Notes under the pieces: model-generated | The model's database searches: none | The model's input: the letters and a program-made list of their open reading frames with translations, nothing else | Told to the model about the DNA's origin: nothing | In this document: positions 24,499 through 31,723 of the stretch, piece by piece | Layout of the letters: every line of letters begins with the position of its first letter | Numbering within the stretch: position 1 is the first letter of the stretch | Position numbers and translations under genes: made by a program | NCBI RefSeq assembly: GCF_021233435.1 | Contig: NZ_CP089468.1 | Coordinates: 1,922,001-1,986,000, forward strand | Origin: Halobacterium noricense | GTDB lineage: Archaea > Halobacteriota > Halobacteria > Halobacteriales > Halobacteriaceae | DNA length: 64,000 nt | Direction: 5' to 3'

Positions 24499-25715
24499 TT
24501 TCCGTCAGTAAACTTCTCTGCGGGCTGGACGCCGAGAGCGACGGGCTGCGCTACGACGCCGCCGCCGACTCCAGCCGCGAGCAGATTACCGAACAGAAAC
24601 AGCGGCGCCCGGTGGTCGTCTGGAACCTCACCAAGCAGTGCAACCTCTACTGTTCGCACTGCTACGCGGCCGCCGACACCGAGACGGCCCCCGGCGAACT
24701 CTCCACCACGGAGGGCAAGCACCTCCTCGACGACCTCGCGGATTTCGGCATCCCCGTCGTGCTGTTCTCGGGCGGCGAGCCGCTCGTCCGCGACGACCTC
24801 GAAGAACTCGTCGCGTACGCCGCAGACCGCGGCATCCGCCCCGTGCTCTCCACGAACGGCACTCTCCTGACCGAGGAGCGCGCCGAAGCGCTGCGCGAGG
24901 CGGGCCTGCAGTACGCGGGCGTCTCTGTGGACGGCCTCCCGGAGCGCAACGACGAGTTCCGCGGCGAGGAGGGTGCCTTCGACGCGGCCGTTCGCGGCAT
25001 CGAGAACAGCCTCGACGCCGGCCTCAAGACCGGACTTCGGTACACCATCACGGAGGCGAACGCGCCCGACCTCCCGGACGTCGTGGACCTGCTGCACGAC
25101 GTCGGCGTCGACCGGTTCTGCTTCTACCACCTCGACTACGGCGGCCGCGGGGCCGACATCTCGAACCTCGACCTCTCGCCCGCGGACACCCGCGAGGCCG
25201 TGCGCACGGTCTGTGACCTGACCCGCGAGTACCACGAGCAGGGCGAAGAAATCGAGACGCTGCTCGTCGGGAACTACGCCGACGCCGGCTTTCTCGTGGA
25301 GTACGCCCGGGAAGAACTCGGCGACGAGCAGGCCGACCGCATCCACCGCTACCTCGAAGCCAACGGCGGCGACCCGACCGGCGAGCGCATCGCGGACGTC
25401 GACTACCAGGGGAACGTCCACCTCACGCAGTTCTGGCAGGGGTACTCGCTGGGCAACGTCCGCGACCGCCCGTTCAGCGAGCTCTGGAGCGACGAGACCA
25501 ATCCGCTGCTCGCGGGCCTGCGCGACCGCGACGACCGCCTCACCGGGAAGTGCGCGGGCTGCCGGTACCAGTCCATCTGTCTGGGCGGGTCGCGGCTCCG
25601 TGCGCTCAGCGCGGGCGGTCCCTTCGACCCCGACCCGAAGTGCTACCTCACCGAAGCCGAGCGTAGCGGCCCGGCTGACGCATCCGGTGGCTCCGGCGAC
25701 GCACACGCGGACTGA
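24495..25715 (+). CDS. Radical SAM/SPASM peptide-modifying enzyme
   Basis: A 406-aa radical SAM protein with the SAM cluster motif CNLYCSHC (Cys49, Cys53, Cys56), GGEPLVRDDL, and VSVDGLPERNDEFRG. The C-terminal SPASM region has Cys353, Cys356, Cys362 and Cys383 (GKCAGCRYQSICLGG...DPKCY) for auxiliary Fe-S clusters. SPASM enzymes form thioether or C-C cross-links on ribosomal peptides or act on haem precursors. It starts with a GTG that overlaps the stop of the small candidate peptide, the strongest hint to its substrate. The extra C-terminal Gly/Ala/Asp tail is not conserved-looking. Confidence 0.87.
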   Translation: MISVSKLLCGLDAESDGLRYDAAADSSREQITEQKQRRPVVVWNLTKQCNLYCSHCYAAADTETAPGELSTTEGKHLLDDLADFGIPVVLFSGGEPLVRDDLEELVAYAADRGIRPVLSTNGTLLTEERAEALREAGLQYAGVSVDGLPERNDEFRGEEGAFDAAVRGIENSLDAGLKTGLRYTITEANAPDLPDVVDLLHDVGVDRFCFYHLDYGGRGADISNLDLSPADTREAVRTVCDLTREYHEQGEEIETLLVGNYADAGFLVEYAREELGDEQADRIHRYLEANGGDPTGERIADVDYQGNVHLTQFWQGYSLGNVRDRPFSELWSDETNPLLAGLRDRDDRLTGKCAGCRYQSICLGGSRLRALSAGGPFDPDPKCYLTEAERSGPADASGGSGDAHAD

Positions 25716-25768
25716 AAACGAGAGCGGTCACCAGCAAACTTTTGCGAGCAGCAGTGTAATTTACGGGC

Positions 25769-25921
25769 ATGAGTCTCACTACGGACGACTTCCGGGATTT
25801 CATGGGTTCAGACCCCGACGACGACGAGTCGGTCCCTCTCGGCGACGCCCTCGAAGAGCTGGCCGTCGACGCTGAGGTCGACTCCGTCGAGGCAGTCCGC
25901 GACGTTCGCGAACGGTTATGA
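25769..25921 (+). CDS. Antitoxin-type protein upstream of VapC
   Basis: A 50-aa acidic protein, MSLTTDDFRDFMGSD..., ending VEAVRDVRERL. It overlaps the PIN-domain gene by 4 bp (ATGA), the classical antitoxin-toxin arrangement. It is too short to show a clear AbrB or RHH DNA-binding domain, so the family is uncertain; only the neutralising C-terminal type segment may be present. Start ATG at 25769 is the only one in frame with a good length. Confidence 0.65.
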   Translation: MSLTTDDFRDFMGSDPDDDESVPLGDALEELAVDAEVDSVEAVRDVRERL

Positions 25922-26307
25922 AGCTGCTTCTCGACACGAACGTTCTCGTTGCAGCAGTCACCCGCGATACGGAACGGTCAGACGACGCCGTCGAACTCCT
26001 CAACGAAGCTGACGAAACGTTCGTCTCCGTGCTGAGCTTGATGGAACTCCGGAGCGTGCTAACGAAGAAGAAGCAGTTCGAGCGCGACCGAATCGACCAA
26101 ATCGAGAACCGAATTGCGTCCCGAGCGACCGTCACGTTCACGGACGCATCGGACGTGATGGCAGCTAATCAGCTCCAGTCGGAGACGTTGCTCTACCCGA
26201 TGGATGCTCTCGTTCTCGCGGCTGCTGACGAACTCGGCGCGACCCTCGTCTCGTTCGACGGGGAACTAGTCGAACACGGTGCGAAGCTTCCGAGTGGCGT
26301 GCTGTAG
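25918..26307 (+). CDS. vapC: PIN-domain ribonuclease toxin (VapC type)
   Basis: A 129-aa protein with the PIN-domain acidic residues in the expected places: MKLLLDTNVLVAA (Asp6), LSLMELRSVL (Glu), and YPMDALVLAAADELGATLVSFDGEL (Asp residues). PIN toxins cleave RNA, often tRNA. It is coupled to the small antitoxin gene upstream. The pair is slightly less GC-rich than its neighbours and could be mobile. Confidence 0.88.
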   Translation: MKLLLDTNVLVAAVTRDTERSDDAVELLNEADETFVSVLSLMELRSVLTKKKQFERDRIDQIENRIASRATVTFTDASDVMAANQLQSETLLYPMDALVLAAADELGATLVSFDGELVEHGAKLPSGVL

Positions 26308-26374
26308 CCTCCTCTCGAACGCTAATACATACTACCGCCGAAAATCTAGTGTACGTCGGGCTGTTTTCCGGCTC

Positions 26375-26520
26375 CTATTCGTATTCGGGTGGTATAGACG
26401 GGCCATTCGTCGGCGGCGACCTGCTTGGTCTCGTAGGTGAATCCACAGTCCACCAAGACGCCGTACAGTGGTTCGGGATCGAAGCTGTTGACCAGCAGGC
26501 TCTCGCTTCGTTCCACCAAC
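26375..26520 (-). pseudogene. Degraded copy of the DUF2249 gene at 27611
   Basis: Read on the minus strand the segment codes ESLLVNSFDPEPLYGVLVDC, then GFTYETKQVAADEWPVYTT. This matches the C-terminal half of the DUF2249 protein at 27611-27850 (ETLLLVNSFEPEPLYDVLAD...RGFTYETEQAADDEWRVYIT). The N-terminal half is missing and a TAA stop lies in frame just upstream, so it has no start. DNA identity is high over about 120 bp. It sits between vapC and the Na/Ca antiporter gene, so a duplication of the 27.6 kb gene seems to have decayed here. Confidence 0.75.
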
Positions 26521-26551
26521 GATTAACGTCCCACCGGTTCTGGCTGGACAC

Positions 26552-27589
26552 ATGCCTCTCGGTGGTCTCCTCCCCAGCACACCGCTCGTGGACGTGCTCG
26601 TCGTGGTCGCCGCGACCGCGCTCGTCTGGTTCGGCAGCGGCTGGCTGGAATCGTCGGCCGAACACCTCTCGACGTACTACGGCCTCCCCGCGGTCGTGCA
26701 GGGCTCCATCGTCGTCGCCGTCGGCTCCAGTTTCCCCGAACTCGCCAGCGTCGTCTTCACGGCGCTGGCGGGCACGTTCAACATGGGCGTCGGTGCCATC
26801 GTCGGCTCCGCCATCTTCAACATTCTCGTCATCCCCGCCCTCGCCGGCATCGCCACCGAGGGCCACCTCGAAACCAACCGCACCATCGTCTACAAGGAAG
26901 CCCAGTTCTACATGATCGCGGTGTCCGCGCTCGTCGTCACGCTCGCGCTCGCGGTCATCTACGTCCCCGTCTCGGACGGCCCCGCGCTGGCCGGCCGGCT
27001 CACGCGCCCGCTCGCGGTGCTCCCGCTGTTGCTGTACGGGCTGTACCTCTTCGTACAGTGGCAGGACGTCGGCGACCACGACGCGCCCGCGGTGCCGGAG
27101 GGCATCGCGGTGGGCCGCGAGTGGGCGCGGCTCGCGGGCGGGCTAGTACTCATCCTCGTCGCCGTCGAGCAGCTCGTCGGTGCCGTCGAGTCGCTGGGCC
27201 ACACGTTCGGCATCCCCGAGTTCCTCGCCGGCGTCACCATCGTCGCGGCGGCGACGAGCCTCCCGGACACCCTCGTGAGCGTGCGGTCGGCGAAAGCCGG
27301 CAAGGGCATCACGAGCCTCGGGAACGTCCTCGGGTCGAACACGTTCGACCTGCTGGTGGCGATTCCGGTCGGCGTGCTCATCGTGGGTGCCGTCACCGTG
27401 AATTTCGCGGTGGCCGTCCCGATGCTGGGCGTGCTCACGCTAGCGACCGTGCTCCTGTTCGCCATCCTGCGGACCGACCTCTCGGTGACCGGCGTCGAAG
27501 CGTACACGCTGCTGGCTGCCTACGCCGCGTTCGTCGCGTGGGTGGTCTCGGAGACGGTCGGGCTGACGAACCTCATCAAGGGAATCTGA
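26552..27589 (+). CDS. Sodium/calcium antiporter family membrane protein
   Basis: A 345-aa CaCA-family exchanger with about ten helices. The two inverted alpha-repeats are clear: VVAVGSSFPELASVVFTALAG ... GAIVGSAIFNILVIPALAG in the N-half, and IVAAATSLPDTLVSVRSAKAG ... GNVLGSNTFDLLVAIPVGV in the C-half. The acidic residues Glu and Asp in these motifs bind the cation. It probably exports Ca2+ (or another cation) against Na+ or H+. The ATG at 26552 places the first helix correctly. Confidence 0.93.
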   Translation: MPLGGLLPSTPLVDVLVVVAATALVWFGSGWLESSAEHLSTYYGLPAVVQGSIVVAVGSSFPELASVVFTALAGTFNMGVGAIVGSAIFNILVIPALAGIATEGHLETNRTIVYKEAQFYMIAVSALVVTLALAVIYVPVSDGPALAGRLTRPLAVLPLLLYGLYLFVQWQDVGDHDAPAVPEGIAVGREWARLAGGLVLILVAVEQLVGAVESLGHTFGIPEFLAGVTIVAAATSLPDTLVSVRSAKAGKGITSLGNVLGSNTFDLLVAIPVGVLIVGAVTVNFAVAVPMLGVLTLATVLLFAILRTDLSVTGVEAYTLLAAYAAFVAWVVSETVGLTNLIKGI

Positions 27590-27610
27590 ACGGCTCGCCG
27601 TGGCGACCGG

Positions 27611-27850
27611 CTAGTCGTCGGTTGCGGACGTGATGTAGACGCGCCACTCGTCGTCGGCGGCCTGTTCGGTCTCGTAGGTGAAGCCACGGTCCGCCAGGAC
27701 GTCGTACAGCGGCTCGGGCTCGAAGCTGTTGACCAGCAGGAGCGTCTCGCCGTCGTCGAGCGCGTCCAGTTCCGCGACGATGTCGCTGAACGGTTCCCCG
27801 TCGATGTCCCGCGCGTCGAGGCGGGCGTCCGTATCGGCAGTCGTCGCCAT
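27611..27850 (-). CDS. DUF2249 domain protein
   Basis: A 79-aa protein of the DUF2249/TusA-like fold: ARLDARDIDGEPFSDIVAELDALDDGETLLLVNSFEPEPLYDVLADRG and DDEWRVYIT. These small proteins are often encoded with denitrification or hemerythrin-type genes in haloarchaea; the activity is unknown. A CGAAGGTGTTCG palindrome lies exactly 38 nt upstream of the ATG, as for other small genes in this region. A broken copy lies at 26375. Confidence 0.85.
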   Translation of the reverse strand: MATTADTDARLDARDIDGEPFSDIVAELDALDDGETLLLVNSFEPEPLYDVLADRGFTYETEQAADDEWRVYITSATDD

Positions 27851-27888
27851 ACTCGACGTATCGACGGACAACCGCCAAGCGGTTTCCC

Positions 27889-27900
27889 CGAAGGTGTTCG
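27889..27900. promoter_or_regulatory. NarO-like palindrome upstream of DUF2249 gene
   Basis: CGAAGGTGTTCG lies 38 nt before the DUF2249 ATG and immediately beyond the stop codon of the small membrane protein gene, so the DUF2249 gene has its own regulated promoter. Confidence 0.6.
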
Positions 27901-28074
27901 TCAGGCGAGCGCGAGCCGCAGGCTCTCGACGGACTTCGCGGCGAAGAAGCCGACAATCGCGGCGATGGGAACGGTTCCCGTGCCGTCCGCGACGAACCCC
28001 GCGACGGCGGCGACCGCGACGGCCGCGACTTCGAGCCCGCGCCCGCCGAGCAGGCCGGCGACAGCTGGTGGCAT
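27901..28074 (-). CDS. Small membrane protein (57 aa)
   Basis: MPPAVAGLLGGRGLEVAAVA, then a hydrophobic, Ala/Val/Gly-rich chain with two probable helices. The ATG overlaps the stop of the preceding gene (start base 28074 shared), so it is translated with it. It has no known family that I can name. The operon and the palindrome at 28649 put it in the anaerobic regulon. Confidence 0.6.
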   Translation of the reverse strand: MPPAVAGLLGGRGLEVAAVAVAAVAGFVADGTGTVPIAAIVGFFAAKSVESLRLALA

Positions 28075-28610
28075 CAGAACGGTGCACCGGTCGGCGTCGT
28101 GTCGCCGGCGTCCGCCGCGTCTTCGTCGGGCAGTTCGCCGGTTTCGAGGTAGGTCTCCTCGAGGTCGCACAGTTCCTCGTTGATGGATTCGCTGCGCTGG
28201 TGGGAGTCGGCGACGCGCACCCGCACGAGGTCGTAGTCGTGGCGCTCGCTGAGGCCGTTCCACGCGCGGAACGAGCCGATGGTGAGCGTGTGGCTCTGCG
28301 GGCAGAACGGCGTCGTCGGCGTGAACTCCGCGCGCAACACCGAGCGGTCGTCGGCGTCGACGGCGTACCGGTAGCCCGCCTCGGTGTGGCGGGTGTCGCG
28401 GTTCAGGTCGGCGAGGTTGTACCCGAAGGTCATGTCGTAGACGCCGCGCTCGTCGAACAGCGCCCTGGTGAGTTCGTGGAACGCGACGTGGTCGTCGCCG
28501 GCGAGGACGTCGTGGCCGGCGAGGAACGTGCCGGGTTCGGGGTTCACGTCGGGGTCGAACTCCCCCTCGGGAGCGAGCGCGTCGTCGGACTGCGAGCCCA
28601 GGCTGTACAT
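28074..28610 (-). CDS. Uncharacterised protein of the anaerobic regulon
   Basis: A 178-aa soluble acidic protein. The centre, RAEFTPTTPFCPQSHTLTIGSFRAWNG, with a Cys in a TPxCP context, faintly recalls the Cys-containing strand of MIP18/PaaD-type Fe-S assembly proteins, but this is weak. The C-terminus (SINEELCDLEETYLETG) is helical. A perfect CGAACGTGTTCG palindrome ends 38 nt before the ATG. It is the first gene of a two-gene operon with a small membrane protein, near nirK. Confidence 0.65.
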   Translation of the reverse strand: MYSLGSQSDDALAPEGEFDPDVNPEPGTFLAGHDVLAGDDHVAFHELTRALFDERGVYDMTFGYNLADLNRDTRHTEAGYRYAVDADDRSVLRAEFTPTTPFCPQSHTLTIGSFRAWNGLSERHDYDLVRVRVADSHQRSESINEELCDLEETYLETGELPDEDAADAGDTTPTGAPF

Positions 28611-28648
28611 GTTTCACAGGACGAGCCACGGCCCGCTATGCGTAGCCC

Positions 28649-28660
28649 CGAACGTGTTCG
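28649..28660. promoter_or_regulatory. NarO-like palindrome upstream of the 28074-28610 gene
   Basis: CGAACGTGTTCG, perfect arms, 38 nt between it and the ATG at 28610. Confidence 0.7.
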
Positions 28661-28746
28661 GCGCGTCGCGCAGAGTAGACGGCGGCGCGGCTAGCGGCCC
28701 GTGGCTCGGGAACGGAGGATGAGTGACCGGATTGGCGGTTGGCTCG

Positions 28747-29820
28747 CTATTCGGTCCCGGGGTCGGGGTCGAAGATGTCCTCGTCGGGCTCGCCGGCGAC
28801 TTCGACCTCGGCGAGCAGGCCCTTGCGGGCGACGCGGCTGAGCGCGTGGTCGACGAGCTTGATGGTCTCCGGGACGGGCGTGTCCATCTCCCCGATCATG
28901 CAGCTTCCCGGCGGGACCTTCATCGTCTGGACGTACTCCTCGGGCGTCCCGAGCGCGCCGTCGCGGTGGGCCTGCGTCCAGACGTTCCCGATGGGGTGGA
29001 AGTTCGAGGAGACGTTCGGGCCGCCGTCCACGAGGTAGACGCGAATCGTGTCGCCGGTCTCGGCCTGCAGGCGGCCGTAGCGGTCCGGCGTGAACGGGTA
29101 CTTTTCCCCGTTGAAGAGGACGTACGTCGGGTCTTCGTCGGCCATCGCGTCCATGTCGAACTGGTGGTGGCCCTCCTCGCCGACCGCCTTGTTCGTGTAG
29201 AGTTCGTGTTGGCCGAGGTAGAACTCGCGGTCGACCTCGGGGAGGCCGTCCTCGGGTTCGACGAGAATCATCCCGAACATCCCGCTGGAGATGTGGTAGT
29301 CCATGTTCGGGACCGCGCAGTGGTAGATGAACGCGCCCGGGTACGTCGCGGTGAAGTCGATGCCGTTGGACTCGCCGGGCGAGACGGCGTCCGCTGCCGC
29401 GCCGCCACCCGTGCCGTAGACGGCGTGGAAGTCGACGTTGTGCGGCATCGCGTTGCCGTCCGGGCTGTTGAGCGTGAACGAGATGGTGTCGCCGCGGCGC
29501 ACCCGAATCATCGGGCCGGGAATCCGCCCGTCGAAGGTCATGTAGTCGAACGTGACCCCGGGCTCGATTTCCGCGGTGACCTCCGTCACGTCGAGTTCGA
29601 CGTCGTGGTGCTTCGGGGACGACCAGTCGACCGGGTCGGGGACGTCGGTGGGGTCGGCGGCGACGCGGTCGACCTCCGGCTGGGTCGTCTGCGCTGCGGC
29701 GTTCTGCTGGGGTTGTTCGGTCGCCGGACTGTCACCGCCAGGAGCGGTACAGCCCGCGACTGCGGCGGTTCCGCTTATTCCGAGGCCTTGCAGCACGCGC
29801 CGTCGAGTAGTGTCGAACAT
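28747..29820 (-). CDS. nirK: Copper-containing nitrite reductase
   Basis: The 357-aa exported enzyme reduces nitrite to NO. A Tat signal and lipobox-like sequence (TRRRVLQGLGISGTAAVAGC) suggest membrane anchoring on the outer face. Two cupredoxin domains are present with all copper ligands: type 1 His/Cys/His/Met in AMPHNVDFH, YHCAVPNMDYHISSGM, and type 2 His in DFH, YHC and SSNFHPIGNVW. The catalytic Asp is in NAMPHNVD-type context and the second His in FHPIG. I chose the ATG at 29820; an upstream in-frame ATG at 29838 is less likely. Partner halocyanin is encoded at 20310. Confidence 0.96.
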   Translation of the reverse strand: MFDTTRRRVLQGLGISGTAAVAGCTAPGGDSPATEQPQQNAAAQTTQPEVDRVAADPTDVPDPVDWSSPKHHDVELDVTEVTAEIEPGVTFDYMTFDGRIPGPMIRVRRGDTISFTLNSPDGNAMPHNVDFHAVYGTGGGAAADAVSPGESNGIDFTATYPGAFIYHCAVPNMDYHISSGMFGMILVEPEDGLPEVDREFYLGQHELYTNKAVGEEGHHQFDMDAMADEDPTYVLFNGEKYPFTPDRYGRLQAETGDTIRVYLVDGGPNVSSNFHPIGNVWTQAHRDGALGTPEEYVQTMKVPPGSCMIGEMDTPVPETIKLVDHALSRVARKGLLAEVEVAGEPDEDIFDPDPGTE

Positions 29821-29901
29821 GGGTTGGCACCTCTTCACTCGGTAGTTGTCGAGAATACCCCTTCAAGCGGGTCTGCGTTTCCCGTTCTCCTGCGACACCC
29901 C

Positions 29902-29913
29902 CGAACCAGTTCG
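29902..29913. promoter_or_regulatory. NarO-like palindrome upstream of nirK
   Basis: CGAACCAGTTCG has perfect CGAAC/GTTCG arms with a different 2-nt centre. It lies 81 nt before the nirK ATG. A TTTATAAGT stretch follows at about 29921-29930. Confidence 0.6.
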
Positions 29914-29960
29914 CAGCCCGCTTTATAAGTACTTCGCGGGGTCACGAACCCCGAACGAGG

Positions 29961-29972
29961 CGAACGTGTTCG
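29961..29972. promoter_or_regulatory. NarO-like palindrome upstream of the CGCGG gene
   Basis: CGAACGTGTTCG, perfect arms, 38 nt before the ATG at 30011. No good TATA element is seen at the usual place, as expected for an activator-dependent promoter. Confidence 0.7.
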
Positions 29973-30010
29973 GGGAACTTCTCACCCGCGTGCGCGACGA
30001 ACACAGACAC

Positions 30011-30316
30011 ATGGCATCAGCCCCGCACGAAGACGCCGAGACCGTCGACGGCGTCCACCAGAACTCGTGGTCAGCGAACCTCGAACAGGACCAGCACGCC
30101 GACGACCGGGCGCTCGTCGTCGAGGAAGCCCGCGACGCGGTCGAATCCACCGCCACCGGCTACCACGTCAACCTCGTCACGCACGGCGACCACGGCCACC
30201 CCGAGACGTACCTCTACGACGAGCTCGACGACGCGTTCGGCGACAGCATCGCCTACGAGTACGTCGACCAGTGTGGCTGTGGCGGCCACGTCACTCGTGT
30301 GCGCGTCCTCAACTGA
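30011..30316 (+). CDS. Small CGCGG-tail protein, candidate radical-SAM-modified peptide
   Basis: A 101-aa soluble acidic protein. The body (QNSWSANLEQDQHADDRALV, GYHVNLVTHGDHGHPETYLY) leads to a C-terminal CGCGG motif at residues 88-92 followed by HVTRVRVLN. This resembles a haloarchaeal family named for CGCGG and proposed as a radical SAM-modified RiPP; I recall the family but cannot verify it here. No radical SAM gene is adjacent; the nearest are at 22988 and 24495. The perfect palindrome upstream ties its expression to the anaerobic regulon. Confidence 0.7.
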   Translation: MASAPHEDAETVDGVHQNSWSANLEQDQHADDRALVVEEARDAVESTATGYHVNLVTHGDHGHPETYLYDELDDAFGDSIAYEYVDQCGCGGHVTRVRVLN

Positions 30317-30378
30317 CGCTACGTAACCATTTTTAGTTATCTCGTAACGTCTTTGTAACCACGAGTGGTTGTTCGCGC

Positions 30379-31263
30379 ATGGACAGGCGGCGGTACCTCC
30401 AAGCGCTCGGCGTCGGCGGTGCGCTATCACTGACGGGCTGTCTCGGCGGGAGTGACGGGAGCAGCGCCGCCATCGCCGACCAGACGCTGACGGTCGCGGC
30501 GGCCACGACAGTCAACGACAGCGGACTGCTCGGTGACCTCTCGGCAGGGTTCGAGGACGCCTTCGGCACGACGGTACGCGCAGTCGTTCGGGGGACGAGT
30601 GCCGCACTCCGCACGGCCCGCGACGGCAACTGCGACGTAGTGTTCGTCCACGCACGCCCGCTCGAAGACGAGTTCCTGCGGGCGGGCTACGGCGTCAATC
30701 GCCGCGCCGTGATGGTCAACGACTTCCTCGTGGTCGGCCCATCCGACAACCCCGCCGGCGCGGCCGGCAGCGACCCGCTCGCCGCGTTCCGCGCAATCGC
30801 CGCCAGCGACGCGACGTTCCTCTCCCGGGGCGACCGCTCCGGGACGCACGTCCGCGAACGCCGCCTCTGGGACGAAGCCGGCGTCGAGCCCACGGGGAAC
30901 TGGTACCGCGAAACCGGACAGGGGATGGGCGCGACCCTGATCGCCGCGGGCGAAACCGGCGCGTACACGCTCGTCGACCGCGGCACGTTCCTGAACACGG
31001 AGACGGGCCTCGCCGCGCACGTCGCCCGCGGTCTCGACGATCCGCCCGACCTGCTCCGCAACGAGTACGCCGTCATCCCCACGAATCCCGCGCGCCACGA
31101 CGTCGCGTACGCGCTCGCGATGGCGTTCGTCGGCTACCTCACCGGGCCAGGCCAGGGCCGCATCGAGGCGTTTCGGGTAGACGGTGAACGCGCGTTCCGG
31201 CCGCTCGCACGCTCTGAAGAGCCAGAGTTCGACCAATACGTGCCCTCGGACTGGGCGCCGTAG
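30379..31263 (+). CDS. Tungstate/molybdate-type ABC substrate-binding lipoprotein
   Basis: A 294-aa lipoprotein with a signal and lipobox (LGVGGALSLTGC). The mature part has the TupA/PBP-like pattern TVAAATTVNDSGLLGDLSAGF, GTSAALRTARDGNCDVVFVH, RRAVMVNDFLVVGP, FLSRGDRSGTHVRERRLW and AYTLVDRGTFL. The TTxxDSG start of the mature domain is the oxyanion-binding loop. It should bind tungstate (or molybdate) outside the cell. No permease or ATPase gene is next to it, so it is either an orphan or its partners lie elsewhere. It may serve the molybdoenzyme at 36595. Confidence 0.85.
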   Translation: MDRRRYLQALGVGGALSLTGCLGGSDGSSAAIADQTLTVAAATTVNDSGLLGDLSAGFEDAFGTTVRAVVRGTSAALRTARDGNCDVVFVHARPLEDEFLRAGYGVNRRAVMVNDFLVVGPSDNPAGAAGSDPLAAFRAIAASDATFLSRGDRSGTHVRERRLWDEAGVEPTGNWYRETGQGMGATLIAAGETGAYTLVDRGTFLNTETGLAAHVARGLDDPPDLLRNEYAVIPTNPARHDVAYALAMAFVGYLTGPGQGRIEAFRVDGERAFRPLARSEEPEFDQYVPSDWAP

Positions 31264-31269
31264 CGCTCG

Positions 31270-31674
31270 TCAACGCTCCATTTCCCATCTCGTGTCGGCA
31301 GCAATCAGGGCGGTCGTCAGGAGAACGAACCCCACGAACCAGACGGGCTGAAGTGTGAGCCCCTCTCCGCACCCCGACAGGTCGAGGCACGCCGGTCGCG
31401 GCCGCAGGCCCGCGAAAATCGCGCCGGTCGACGCGGGCGCTGTCGCGAGTGCGGCGGCCCGACGGCGCCACGTTTCCATCGCGCTCGCCCGGACGACCTG
31501 CAGTAGCAGGAATCCAACGAGAGCGGCGTACGTGCCGAAAATCGCGAACAGGTAGGCGCCGGGGTCGAGCAGCCGCCACACCACGACGTAGCCGACGAGG
31601 ACACCGAGGACGAGCACGAGCGAGCGGAGGAGCGAGCGGGCCGCCCCGCGGTCGAGCAACGACGTGGAGGGCAT
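31270..31674 (-). CDS. Small membrane protein downstream of the oxidase-like gene
   Basis: A 134-aa protein with three helices (SLVLVLGVLVGYVVVWRLL, YLFAIFGTYAALVGFLLLQVV, VWFVGFVLLTTALIAAD). It lies 49 bp downstream of the haem-copper-oxidase-like gene on the same strand and may be a small partner of it. A CLDLSGCGEG loop carries two cysteines between the second and third helices. I do not recognise the family. Confidence 0.65.
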   Translation of the reverse strand: MPSTSLLDRGAARSLLRSLVLVLGVLVGYVVVWRLLDPGAYLFAIFGTYAALVGFLLLQVVRASAMETWRRRAAALATAPASTGAIFAGLRPRPACLDLSGCGEGLTLQPVWFVGFVLLTTALIAADTRWEMER

Positions 31675-31723
31675 CTGTCAAGAGTCGTCGCAGGTGCGCG
31701 GTAAGTGTCTTCGGCCAGCAACG

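Noticed and set aside
27966..27982. GGGAAC-G-GTTCCC inside the 57-aa membrane protein gene as another copy of the GTTCCC/GGGAAC operator
   Set aside because: The arms are in the opposite order and the sequence is inside a coding region, so it is not the same motif.
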